Part shown: piece by piece, positions 51,580-59,216 of the stretch
Layout: each line of letters opens with the position of its first letter
Numbering within the stretch: position 1 is the stretch's first letter
NCBI RefSeq assembly: GCF_016746095.1
Contig: NZ_JAERTY010000014.1
Location: 1-59,216 of the forward strand
Length of the DNA: 59,216 bases
Source: Sphingobacterium faecale
Lineage (GTDB): Bacteria > Bacteroidota > Bacteroidia > Sphingobacteriales > Sphingobacteriaceae
Direction: 5' to 3'
The notes under the pieces: generated by a model
What the model saw: only the letters and a program-made list of their open reading frames with translations
Databases searched by the model: none
Told to the model about the DNA's origin: nothing
Made by a program: the position numbers and the translations under genes

Positions 51580-53034
51580 TTATTGTTCGTTAAATGTATT
51601 TTCTAATTCCTCACGATCATCAAAATGATGACGCACGCCATTGATTTCTTGATATTTCTCGTGTCCCTTTCCGGCAATCAGCACAATGTCCCCAGGCGAT
51701 GCCAAATGGCAGGCCGCACGGATAGCTTCCCTCCGGTCCGAGATACTAAACGTATTTTTCTTTTTATCGGCAGGTACTCCTGCTTCCATTTCCTTGATAA
51801 TAGCCAGCGGATCCTCTGTACGCGGATTATCTGAAGTAATAATAACTTTGTCGCTGTACTTCAAAGCCACTTTAGCCATTTCTGGACGTTTGGTCCGATC
51901 GCGATCTCCACCACACCCCAGCACGGTAATAATTTGCTGTGTTCCGGTGCGCAATTGCTGAATCGTCTCGAGGACATTCTCCACGGCATCGGGTGTATGG
52001 GCATAATCGACCACTCCAACAATCCCCTTAGCCGAACGGACTGTTTCAAAGCGACCCTCCGCACCAGTGATCTCACTCAATGCGGTCAATACCTTTAAGG
52101 TTTCCTGTTCAAGCAAAATAGCAGCACCATATACCGCTAGAATATTATAAGCATTAAATCCGCCTACTAGTTTAACCCACACTTCTTGCCCATCAATCTG
52201 CAAAAGCATACCATCAAAATGGCTTTCGATTACTTTAGCTTTAAAATCAGCCATATGCTGTAACCCATAAGTCTTCCGATGTCCAAATGTGTTCTGCAAC
52301 ATCACAGCACCGTTTTTATCATCGATATTGGTCAAAGCAAAAGCATAGCGGTCCAACTCATCAAAAAAGCGCTTCTTCGCTTTGATATAATTACTGAATG
52401 TCTTGTGAAAATCCAGGTGATCATGCGTGATATTCGTAAATATTCCTCCGGCAAACCGCAGACCTGCTATACGTTGTTGTACCACAGCATGCGAACTGAC
52501 TTCCATAAAACAATAATCACACCCCTCATCTATCATTTCACGCAGCAACTTATTCAGCACCACGGGATCCGGAGTCGTGTGCGTTGCGGGGATTATACGA
52601 TCACCGACACGATTTTCCACAGTAGACAACAATCCGACATGATATCCCAAATGATCAAACAAATTAAATAACAATGTCGCCACCGTAGTCTTTCCGTTAG
52701 TCCCGGTCACTCCCACTAACTTCAGGTCTTTCGACGGATTACTATAAAAATTGCCCGCAATAAGCCCCAATACATAGGCACTATCATTCACCAACAAATA
52801 AGTCACGGTATCGAGCATATCTTTCGGCAGTTCCTCTACCACCACGGCTGCCGCACCGAGCGCAGCCACCTTCTCTATAAAGAGGTGGCCATCTGTATGT
52901 ACACCTTGTACCGCTACGAACAGCGATCCTGCTTTCACTTCTCTAGAATCAAAGCACACCGAAGTAATCTCCACTTCGAGCGACCCTTCAACCTGTATGA
53001 CAGGCACTGCATGCAATAATTCTTTTAACATCAT
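51580..53034 (-). CDS. murE: UDP-MurNAc-L-Ala-D-Glu:meso-diaminopimelate ligase
   Basis: MurE adds the third amino acid of the stem peptide. This 484-residue protein has GVTGTNGKTTVAT for ATP and the motif DNPRTEDP, whose DNPR sequence marks the enzymes that add meso-diaminopimelate rather than lysine. An alternative start is Met2. It lies 2 bp after ftsI and 9 bp before mraY. Confidence 0.96.
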   Translation of the reverse strand: MMLKELLHAVPVIQVEGSLEVEITSVCFDSREVKAGSLFVAVQGVHTDGHLFIEKVAALGAAAVVVEELPKDMLDTVTYLLVNDSAYVLGLIAGNFYSNPSKDLKLVGVTGTNGKTTVATLLFNLFDHLGYHVGLLSTVENRVGDRIIPATHTTPDPVVLNKLLREMIDEGCDYCFMEVSSHAVVQQRIAGLRFAGGIFTNITHDHLDFHKTFSNYIKAKKRFFDELDRYAFALTNIDDKNGAVMLQNTFGHRKTYGLQHMADFKAKVIESHFDGMLLQIDGQEVWVKLVGGFNAYNILAVYGAAILLEQETLKVLTALSEITGAEGRFETVRSAKGIVGVVDYAHTPDAVENVLETIQQLRTGTQQIITVLGCGGDRDRTKRPEMAKVALKYSDKVIITSDNPRTEDPLAIIKEMEAGVPADKKKNTFSISDRREAIRAACHLASPGDIVLIAGKGHEKYQEINGVRHHFDDREELENTFNEQ

Positions 53035-53036
53035 AT

Positions 53037-55154
53037 CTAATTCAATTGAAGTTCAACATTTGTCCCTATTTTCAACTTTTCACCTGGTATTAAAGACTGA
53101 GACACAACCTTTCCTTTGCCCACAATCCGGCTCTTAAAACCTGCGTTCTCCATGGTATACAGAGCATCGACCAAGCCCATCCCAACGACATTCGGCACCA
53201 CCCCCTCACGAACCAAAACTTCTACAAAAGGAACTCCCTTATTAGAACTATCAGACACCGTTCCCTGCGCAATCGCATTCCAGTTATAAGACCTAAAACC
53301 TAAAGCTTCGTACACTTTGGTCGAAGCTTCTTTAGAACCACCTAACGTCAATGGCGTTTTAACACCAGCAACATTTACATTTCGAGTTGCAAATGAACCG
53401 TGTAAAGACAAATCATTCGCATACACCATATCTGCTAACTCTTTAAATACCGGCCCTGCCACCGAACCACCATAATATCCGTTACGCGGATTACGTATCA
53501 CCACGATCATGGAATATTTCGGATTCTTTGCCGGAAAATAACCGGCAAACGAAGATTGATACCTACGCGCTCCATACCCTCGTGCGTTATCCGCCATCTG
53601 CGCCGTACCCGTTTTTCCTGCAGACGCATACAATGGGCTAGTCAATTTCTTCCCAGTTCCCTCCGTCATCACACCTTCCAACATAACCTGCATCTCTGTA
53701 ATAGCACTTTTTGAGGCCATTTGCTTACTGATAACCCGTGCCTCAAACTTTTCAACCGTATTTCCCAAATGTCTTATTTCCTTCACAAACAGAGGTGCGA
53801 CCATCTTACCATCATTAGCAACACCATTATACAACACTAAAGTCTGCAAGGGTGTAAGCAACAATTCATAACCATAGGCCATCTGCACCAAAGACAACTT
53901 GCTCCAGCTTTTATTTTTCGGTGTCTTTACCACCGGTTTTCCTTCCCCTGGAATCTGTAAGCCTAAAGGCTCGTTCAACCCCCAGCTATGCAATTTTGAA
54001 GTAAATTTCGAAGGATTGTCACCATACTTCAGGTTGATTAGCTTCGTGATAGCCACGTTGGATGAGACCTCAAAACCTTCTTTTGCCGTCATCACTGACT
54101 TTTTGGGCGCATGTGAATCACGAATTGTATGCGAAGGCACCTTATACGTACCATTTCCCACATCGACCATCGTATTCGTATCAATAAGACCGTCATCCAA
54201 AGCCGCCAGATAAGAAGCCAATTTAAACGTCGATCCAGGATCCGCCGATTGCGCTATAGCATAATTGAACTTTTCCCGATACTCACCGTCCTTATCTTTC
54301 GTGAAATTTGCAATCGCCCGCACCTCACCCGTTTCTACCTCCATCAAAATCACACACCCTTCATCCGCATTTGAGATCTTCATCTGCTTACCTAGGGCTC
54401 GTTGAGCCATATCCTGCATATTGACATCGATCGTCGCAATAATATCCGACCCATCTACAGGAGCCACCTCCACCTCCCTATTCAGGGGCACCCACACACC
54501 TCCAGCGATACGTTGCATCATCTGCGCCCCACTTTTACCTTCGATATAATCCCCATATGCCCCTTCCAACCCCACTCGATATTCATCATTTTTATACCCA
54601 ATCGTACGAGCAGCTAAATTGGTAAAAGGTAAAATGCGTTTGTTTTGCCTTACCGAAACCATACTGCTCGAAAATCGTGTTTTACCTTCTCTAAAGGTCC
54701 GCATTAGCGGAAAAGTCTTCAACACTTTTAAATCCTGATGCGAAACCGCTCTCTTAATCAAAACGTAGCGTTGCTTTTTACTCCGCGCATCCTTCAACAA
54801 GTTTAAATATTGCCGTGACGAGCGATCTTTAAAGAAACCCGCTAATCTGCTTGCTAAAGAATCCACTTTCAAATTGAAAACATCATTATGTTCCGTAGGG
54901 ATCGCCATTGCATCGAATCGAATTTCATATTCCGGCACCGAAGTCGCTAACAAACTTCCATCATTCGAAAAAATATTCCCTCTAGCGGCCTCAACCACAC
55001 GCTCTTGAACCGTCAGACTATCCGCTATAGCCTTCCATTCTTTACCGTCTACATACTGCAAGTGAAGCAGCTTGGCAAATACTGCCAAAGCCCCAAATAC
55101 CATAAGCCCGAAAGCCAGGTACACTCTTACCAATATGGACTTTCTAATATTCAT
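53037..55154 (-). CDS. ftsI: Penicillin-binding protein, FtsI (PBP3) with PASTA domain
   Basis: FtsI is the septal transpeptidase. This 705-residue protein has an N-terminal membrane helix (VRVYLAFGLMVFGALAVF), a dimerisation domain, and a transpeptidase domain with SxxK in ADPGSTFKLAS (near residue 307), SSN in VSSNVAI and KTG in AGKTGTAQM (near 512). The C-terminal 60 residues (VPNVVGMGLVDALYTMENAG) form one PASTA domain, a common feature in Bacteroidota and Gram-positive septal PBPs. It lies 17 bp after the ftsL-like gene. Confidence 0.95.
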   Translation of the reverse strand: MNIRKSILVRVYLAFGLMVFGALAVFAKLLHLQYVDGKEWKAIADSLTVQERVVEAARGNIFSNDGSLLATSVPEYEIRFDAMAIPTEHNDVFNLKVDSLASRLAGFFKDRSSRQYLNLLKDARSKKQRYVLIKRAVSHQDLKVLKTFPLMRTFREGKTRFSSSMVSVRQNKRILPFTNLAARTIGYKNDEYRVGLEGAYGDYIEGKSGAQMMQRIAGGVWVPLNREVEVAPVDGSDIIATIDVNMQDMAQRALGKQMKISNADEGCVILMEVETGEVRAIANFTKDKDGEYREKFNYAIAQSADPGSTFKLASYLAALDDGLIDTNTMVDVGNGTYKVPSHTIRDSHAPKKSVMTAKEGFEVSSNVAITKLINLKYGDNPSKFTSKLHSWGLNEPLGLQIPGEGKPVVKTPKNKSWSKLSLVQMAYGYELLLTPLQTLVLYNGVANDGKMVAPLFVKEIRHLGNTVEKFEARVISKQMASKSAITEMQVMLEGVMTEGTGKKLTSPLYASAGKTGTAQMADNARGYGARRYQSSFAGYFPAKNPKYSMIVVIRNPRNGYYGGSVAGPVFKELADMVYANDLSLHGSFATRNVNVAGVKTPLTLGGSKEASTKVYEALGFRSYNWNAIAQGTVSDSSNKGVPFVEVLVREGVVPNVVGMGLVDALYTMENAGFKSRIVGKGKVVSQSLIPGEKLKIGTNVELQLN

Positions 55155-55171
55155 ACCACCTAAGCGCTATT

Positions 55172-55582
55172 CTATTTTTTCTCTTTTAAAACCTCGAGTT
55201 TTATCGGCGGCTCCGTTCGCTCTTTCAAACCCAACGTATCCGCCCTCTTTGCAATCTCTGTCTGGGTCGTTAACTTCATCAACTCCGCAGACAATGATTT
55301 ATAATCCCAACTCAACTCTTTCACTTCTTTACCCAACCGATCGATCTGCCTCACCGTACGCTCGGCCAGATGCCGATTTGATATATATATCAATGTCAAT
55401 AAAACCAGAAAAGCAATAAAAGGCAGATTCTTTGTCACCAGATAGGTAGAAATCTTAGCCGGAGAAAATATAGTCCGAATAAAATTCTGCGTCTCCTCTA
55501 CTTTTTCCTCTACCGCCTCAGACATCTCCTCCTGAACATCCTCACTCAACTCTTTATTACGTATCGTGTTTTTTCTAGACAT
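55172..55582 (-). CDS. ftsL: FtsL-like cell division protein
   Basis: This 136-residue protein has an acidic cytosolic part, one membrane helix (NLPFIAFLVLLTLIYISN) and a short periplasmic coiled coil (RQIDRLGKEVKELSWDYKSL). That topology, and its place between rsmH and ftsI, are those of FtsL in Bacteroidota (FtsL-like family), a partner of FtsQ and the FtsW-FtsI pair. Sequence similarity to E. coli FtsL is weak, so identity rests on place and topology. Confidence 0.85.
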   Translation of the reverse strand: MSRKNTIRNKELSEDVQEEMSEAVEEKVEETQNFIRTIFSPAKISTYLVTKNLPFIAFLVLLTLIYISNRHLAERTVRQIDRLGKEVKELSWDYKSLSAELMKLTTQTEIAKRADTLGLKERTEPPIKLEVLKEKK

Positions 55583-55637
55583 CCTTATTTATTTTACACG
55601 CTCGACTTCCGTCAAACGCCATTACTCTCACCCTCCC

Positions 55638-56552
55638 CTAGGCCAGCTTTTCAGCAACCCTCAACTTCGCACTTCTCGATCTGTTATTTTCAGCAAGCTC
55701 TGTATCCGATGCTGTAATCGCCTTACGCGTCACAATCTTAAACGGCTTGATTTCATTTCCGAAAAAATCCTTCTCCACCTCACCCTTAAACTTACCTTTC
55801 AGCATAAAATTCTTGACCAGCCTATCTTCCAATGAATGATAAGACATCACAACCAATCTACCCTCAGGCTTCAACACTGAAATCGTATGCAACAAAAACT
55901 CCTGCAATGCTTCCAGCTCTTTGTTCACTTCGATACGCAAAGCCTGAAAAACCTGCGCATGATATTTATGTTCCTTTCCACGAGGAACCATCTTCTTTAT
56001 AACCTCTTTAAGCTCGGCAACAGTCTCGATAGACTTTGTCAAGCGCGCTGTCACGATCGTTTTTGCTAGAGACTTTGCATTCTGCACTTCACCGTACATC
56101 CCAAAAATCCGGTGCAACTCTTCCTCCGAATACGTATTCAGCACCCTGCGTGCATCCAAATCCGACACCTGATCCATCCGCATATCCAAATCCGCATCAA
56201 AACGAATGGAAAAACCACGTTCTGCATCATCAAACTGATGCGACGAAACGCCCAAATCTGCCAATATACCGTCCACTTGCCGGATTCCCTCCAAACGGAG
56301 AGAATTTTTCAAAAACCTGAAATTCTGATGAACCAACACAAAACGTTCGTCATCAATTTTATTTCGTAGTGCATCCGGATCCTGATCAAAAGCAACCAGG
56401 CGACCATTTGATCCAAGATGCTTCAAGATCTCCCGCGAATGCCCGCCACCTCCAAAAGTCACATCCACATACACACCATCTGGCTTAATAGCCAACCCCT
56501 CCATACACTCATGGAGCATAACCGGGACATGATATACTTCTTCGCTAGCCAT
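55638..56552 (-). CDS. rsmH: 16S rRNA m4C1402 methyltransferase
   Basis: RsmH methylates N4 of C1402 in 16S rRNA using S-adenosylmethionine. This 304-residue protein has the SAM site YVDVTFGGGGHSREIL, LADLGVSSHQFDDAERGFS and VVMSYHSLEDRLVK. It overlaps mraZ by 8 bp, the usual arrangement. Confidence 0.96.
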   Translation of the reverse strand: MASEEVYHVPVMLHECMEGLAIKPDGVYVDVTFGGGGHSREILKHLGSNGRLVAFDQDPDALRNKIDDERFVLVHQNFRFLKNSLRLEGIRQVDGILADLGVSSHQFDDAERGFSIRFDADLDMRMDQVSDLDARRVLNTYSEEELHRIFGMYGEVQNAKSLAKTIVTARLTKSIETVAELKEVIKKMVPRGKEHKYHAQVFQALRIEVNKELEALQEFLLHTISVLKPEGRLVVMSYHSLEDRLVKNFMLKGKFKGEVEKDFFGNEIKPFKIVTRKAITASDTELAENNRSRSAKLRVAEKLA

Positions 56553-57015
56553 CTAAACCTCCAAAATCTAAACTACCCATCACTTCCTCAGCCAATGCAG
56601 AGAAATCCTCCCCATCTCCCAGATCCATTTTCTCATCGTATACGGCTTTCGGCCACACCTCCACTTTATCAAACTGACAAGCCAACACTACATCTCCCTC
56701 AATATTCGCATAGTCTAAAAGCACCTTCGGCAACAACACACGTCCTGCCGAATCCAAAGACAAAATAGTCGCTCCACGCATAAACTGACGGACAAACTCC
56801 CTGTTCTTCGCATTAAATGTATTCAACTTTGAAATCTTAGCAGCTTGTTTATCCCATTCCTCTCGCGTATAAATAACAAGATTCTTATCGAAACCTCTAT
56901 TCACAATAAGCCCCTCCTGCTCCACATCCGGCAACTGCCGTTTGAGCGCAGCGGGAACCACCAATCTACCTTTGGCGTCCAACTTACATTCGAATTCTCC
57001 GATGAGCTGAATCAT
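56545..57015 (-). CDS. mraZ: Transcriptional regulator MraZ
   Basis: MraZ is a double AbrB-like DNA-binding protein that, in bacteria where it has been studied, binds direct GTGGG repeats and controls its own dcw operon. This 156-residue protein has the two DxxxR motifs in KLDAKGRLVVPAALK and SLDSAGRVLLPKVLL. It is the first gene of the cluster, and three GTGGG repeats lie 51-75 bp upstream of its start, over its promoter. Confidence 0.95.
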   Translation of the reverse strand: MIQLIGEFECKLDAKGRLVVPAALKRQLPDVEQEGLIVNRGFDKNLVIYTREEWDKQAAKISKLNTFNAKNREFVRQFMRGATILSLDSAGRVLLPKVLLDYANIEGDVVLACQFDKVEVWPKAVYDEKMDLGDGEDFSALAEEVMGSLDFGGLDG

Positions 57016-57041
57016 TGAGCTAATTATGCTAAATTATATTT

Positions 57042-57090
57042 CAAATGTAAAAGTATACACTTTCTCCCACAATCCCCCACAATCCCCCAC
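57042..57090 (-). promoter_or_regulatory. mraZ promoter and MraZ operator (three GTGGG repeats)
   Basis: On the minus strand GTGGG occurs three times with exactly 5 bases between copies (57090-57086, 57080-57076, 57070-57066), the known form of MraZ sites. The -7 element TACATTTG (57049-57042) lies 20 bp from an ATTG (57073-57070) that overlaps the repeats, so bound MraZ would cover the -33 region. The predicted start gives a 5' UTR of about 20 bases. Confidence 0.8.
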
Positions 57091-57340
57091 AAAAAAGTTT
57101 TCCACATAGAACTTAATCTACAAAGCACTTAAAAAAAGTGCACTGAACGTCCAAAAAGACACCTAATTACTGATTATCAATAAAATCCAAAATTCAATAT
57201 TTTCTAAATAGCAGTAGCACAACAAGTAACACCAATCCTTAAAAACTCCAAAAAAAACCTTCATTTTCAAAAACTGTGGGGCAAAGTGGTAGGCCCGAAA
57301 GCTCGAAATTATTAATTGCCCATCATTCGTTATTCTCCTT
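57091..57340. other. Intergenic stretch between mraZ and aspS promoters
   Basis: No gene is visible. It holds a DnaA-box-like TTTTCCACA (57098-57106), a small hairpin GCACTT/AAGTGC (57126-57142), and a single GTGGG on the plus strand near 57277. The rest is AT-rich. Confidence 0.5.
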
Positions 57341-57349
57341 CAAATCCAA

Positions 57350-57357
57350 TAATTTTG
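57350..57357 (+). promoter_or_regulatory. -7 element of the aspS promoter
   Basis: TAATTTTG matches TAnnTTTG. A weak -33 (TTCG, 57326-57329) lies 20 bp upstream. It is 71 bp before the chosen ATG. Confidence 0.55.
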
Positions 57358-57428
57358 CACATTAGCCATAGGTGCCGCGAGATACCACCCTTGGCATAAT
57401 TTTAGTTTTTAAGTTTTTACTTTATATA

Positions 57429-59183
57429 ATGTATAGAAGTCATAATTGTGGCGAGCTACGTGTAGCCGATGTCAACAAAGAAATTACACTTTCGGGTTGG
57501 GTTCAAAAGAGCCGGGATAAAGGTTTTATGATCTGGGTAGATCTTCGGGACAGATATGGAATCACACAGCTTATTTTTGATGAAGTACGTACCTCGACCG
57601 AAGTAATGAAGTTGGCAAAGTCGTTAAGCCGTGAATATGTCATTCAAGTAAAGGGAACGGTCATCGAACGCGAGTCCAAAAATGCGAATCTTGCTACAGG
57701 AGAAATTGAAGTTCTAGTCACTGAACTGACAATTTTAAACGAAGCACAGCTTCCTCCTTTCACCATCGAAGATGAAACTGATGGTGGCGAAGATATCCGT
57801 ATGAAATACCGTTATCTTGACATCCGCCGCAATCCGGTCAAGAATAGTCTATTATTCAGACATAAGGTAACCCAAGCGGTCAGAAACTACCTTTCCAACC
57901 TTGACTTCTGCGAGATAGAGACACCATACCTTATTAAGTCTACACCTGAAGGTGCACGTGACTTTGTGGTGCCTTCGCGTATGAACCCCGGACAATTCTA
58001 TGCACTACCACAATCCCCACAGACCTTCAAACAGTTATTGATGGTTGGCGGCATGGACAAATATTTCCAGATTGTAAAATGCTTTAGAGATGAAGACCTT
58101 CGTGCAGACCGTCAACCGGAATTCACGCAGATCGACTGTGAAATGTCTTTCATTGAACAAGAAGATATCTTAAACGTATTTGAAGGACTGACTAGACATT
58201 TGTTAAAATCAATTCACAATATTGATATCGACGCTTTCCCACGTATGACTTTCGACGAAGCCATGCGCAAATATGGTAATGACAAACCCGATATCCGTTT
58301 CGGCATGGAGTTTGGCGAATTGAATACAGTAGCACAACACAAAGAGTTTGCGGTATTTAATAACGCAGAACTTGTCGTTGGTATCGCGGTACCCGGAGCT
58401 GCCAGCTACACACGCAAAGAGATCGACGGTCTAATCGACTGGGTCAAGCGTCCTCAGGTAGGTGCATTGGGCATGGTCTATGTTAAATGCGAAGCTGACG
58501 GATCGTTCAAATCTTCTGTAGACAAATTCTACGACCAGGAGGATCTGGCAAAATGGGCCGAAGCAACTAGAGCAAAAGCAGGAGATTTAATTCTCGTCCT
58601 CTCTGGTCCGGCAAACAAAACTCGTGGACAACTGAGCGCATTGCGCATGGAGTTGGGCAACCGTATGGGCCTACGTAAACCCGATGAATTTGCTCCACTA
58701 TGGGTTGTTGATTTCCCATTACTCGAATGGGACGAAGATACCCAGCGCTATCATGCGATGCACCACCCATTCACCTCTCCTAAGAAAGAGGACATGCACT
58801 TACTCGATACCGATCCAGGTAAAGTCAGAGCCAATGCGTACGACTTGGTACTGAATGGTAACGAAATCGGTGGTGGATCTATCCGTATCCACGACAAAGA
58901 AACACAAGCCTTGATGTTCAAACATCTTGGTTTTACCGCCGAGCAGGCACAGGAACAATTTGGCTTCTTGATGAATGCATTTCAATATGGAGCTCCGCCA
59001 CACGGAGGATTAGCTTTCGGCTTGGATCGTCTTACCGCTATATTGGGTGGACAAGAGACCATACGTGACTTTATAGCGTTCCCTAAAAACAATTCGGGCC
59101 GAGATGTCATGATCGACGCCCCAGCAAAAATAGACCCAACTCAACTCGAGGAACTGAGTCTTGCCTTAAACATTAAATCATAA
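57429..59183 (+). CDS. aspS: Aspartyl-tRNA synthetase
   Basis: AspRS charges tRNA-Asp with aspartate. I chose the ATG at 57429 (584 residues, starting MYRSHNCGELR), because family members begin at this point; the in-frame start at 57372 adds a hydrophobic stretch and lies next to the promoter. The protein has an N-terminal OB anticodon-binding domain (residues 1-130), class-II motif 2 in FRDEDLRADRQPEFTQID, the bacterial insertion (GAD) domain, and motif 3 in GGLAFGLDRL. It is divergent from mraZ. The last 33 bases of the window after its stop hold no gene. Confidence 0.96.
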   Translation: MYRSHNCGELRVADVNKEITLSGWVQKSRDKGFMIWVDLRDRYGITQLIFDEVRTSTEVMKLAKSLSREYVIQVKGTVIERESKNANLATGEIEVLVTELTILNEAQLPPFTIEDETDGGEDIRMKYRYLDIRRNPVKNSLLFRHKVTQAVRNYLSNLDFCEIETPYLIKSTPEGARDFVVPSRMNPGQFYALPQSPQTFKQLLMVGGMDKYFQIVKCFRDEDLRADRQPEFTQIDCEMSFIEQEDILNVFEGLTRHLLKSIHNIDIDAFPRMTFDEAMRKYGNDKPDIRFGMEFGELNTVAQHKEFAVFNNAELVVGIAVPGAASYTRKEIDGLIDWVKRPQVGALGMVYVKCEADGSFKSSVDKFYDQEDLAKWAEATRAKAGDLILVLSGPANKTRGQLSALRMELGNRMGLRKPDEFAPLWVVDFPLLEWDEDTQRYHAMHHPFTSPKKEDMHLLDTDPGKVRANAYDLVLNGNEIGGGSIRIHDKETQALMFKHLGFTAEQAQEQFGFLMNAFQYGAPPHGGLAFGLDRLTAILGGQETIRDFIAFPKNNSGRDVMIDAPAKIDPTQLEELSLALNIKS

Positions 59184-59216
59184 TAAAAACTAACACACCT
59201 ATAATACGAGGGGTTT

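Noticed and set aside
57273..57285. Single GTGGG on the plus strand before aspS
   Set aside because: MraZ sites need repeated copies at 10-bp spacing; one copy is expected by chance.
1..59216. tRNA genes, CRISPR arrays, insertion sequences or prophage genes
   Set aside because: I looked through the intergenic gaps and found no cloverleaf-like sequence, no regularly spaced repeats and no transposase, integrase or phage motifs.

Overview
This 59.2-kb window is chromosomal DNA of a Bacteroidota, most likely a member of the Sphingobacteriaceae (Sphingobacterium/Pedobacter-like). The evidence is the gene content (GLPGLI protein, PF14905-type outer-membrane barrel, Hc1/histone H1-like protein, a dcw cluster without murF or ddl, an insertion-bearing MraY, a long FtsZ) and the promoters, which match the Bacteroidota -33 TTTG / -7 TAnnTTTG consensus. 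The gene names are my own recognition of protein motifs; no database was searched. I see no IS elements, phage genes, CRISPR arrays, tRNA genes or obvious pseudogenes.

Layout. 1-870: no protein gene; two strong minus-strand promoters and a structured leader with a boxA-like element suggest the 5' flank of an rRNA operon that starts just outside the left edge. 875-4977: a divergent lysine-catabolic set (glutaryl-CoA dehydrogenase; aldehyde dehydrogenase ALDH7; lysine 6-aminotransferase). 5083-10597: 3-mercaptopyruvate sulfurtransferase, an outer-membrane barrel/GLPGLI pair and a pirin. 10810-17688: the complete histidine-utilisation operon hutHIUG with a divergent LysR regulator and a clear T-N11-A palindrome between them. 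17697-26743: a pentapeptide-repeat protein, a 1987-residue alpha-2-macroglobulin-like protein carrying an internal TonB plug domain, and a membrane pyrophosphatase. 26841-33659: a tightly coupled minus-strand operon of PorV-like OMP, helix-hairpin-helix/beta-barrel OMP, ComEC and RecQ. 33819-40933: gyrB, a Skp-like lipoprotein, CorA, then rpmH-rnpA-yidD-tsaB, mscL, an orphan LuxR-type response regulator and a histone H1-like protein. 41075-57015: the dcw cell-division/cell-wall cluster mraZ-rsmH-ftsL-ftsI-murE-mraY-murD-ftsW-murG-murC-ftsQ-ftsA-ftsZ, all on the minus strand. 57429-59183: aspS, divergent from mraZ.

Most of the window is conserved core genome. The items most worth a second look are: (1) the four-gene operon that places a ComEA-like helix-hairpin-helix domain fused to an outer-membrane barrel beside ComEC and RecQ, which looks like a candidate DNA-uptake module; (2) the alpha-2-macroglobulin protein that has lost the thioester Cys and gained a TonB plug; (3) the hut palindrome that spans the -7 elements of both divergent promoters; (4) the three GTGGG repeats at exact 10-bp spacing over the mraZ promoter, matching the known MraZ operator form; and (5) two mutually exclusive hairpins between ftsA and ftsZ.
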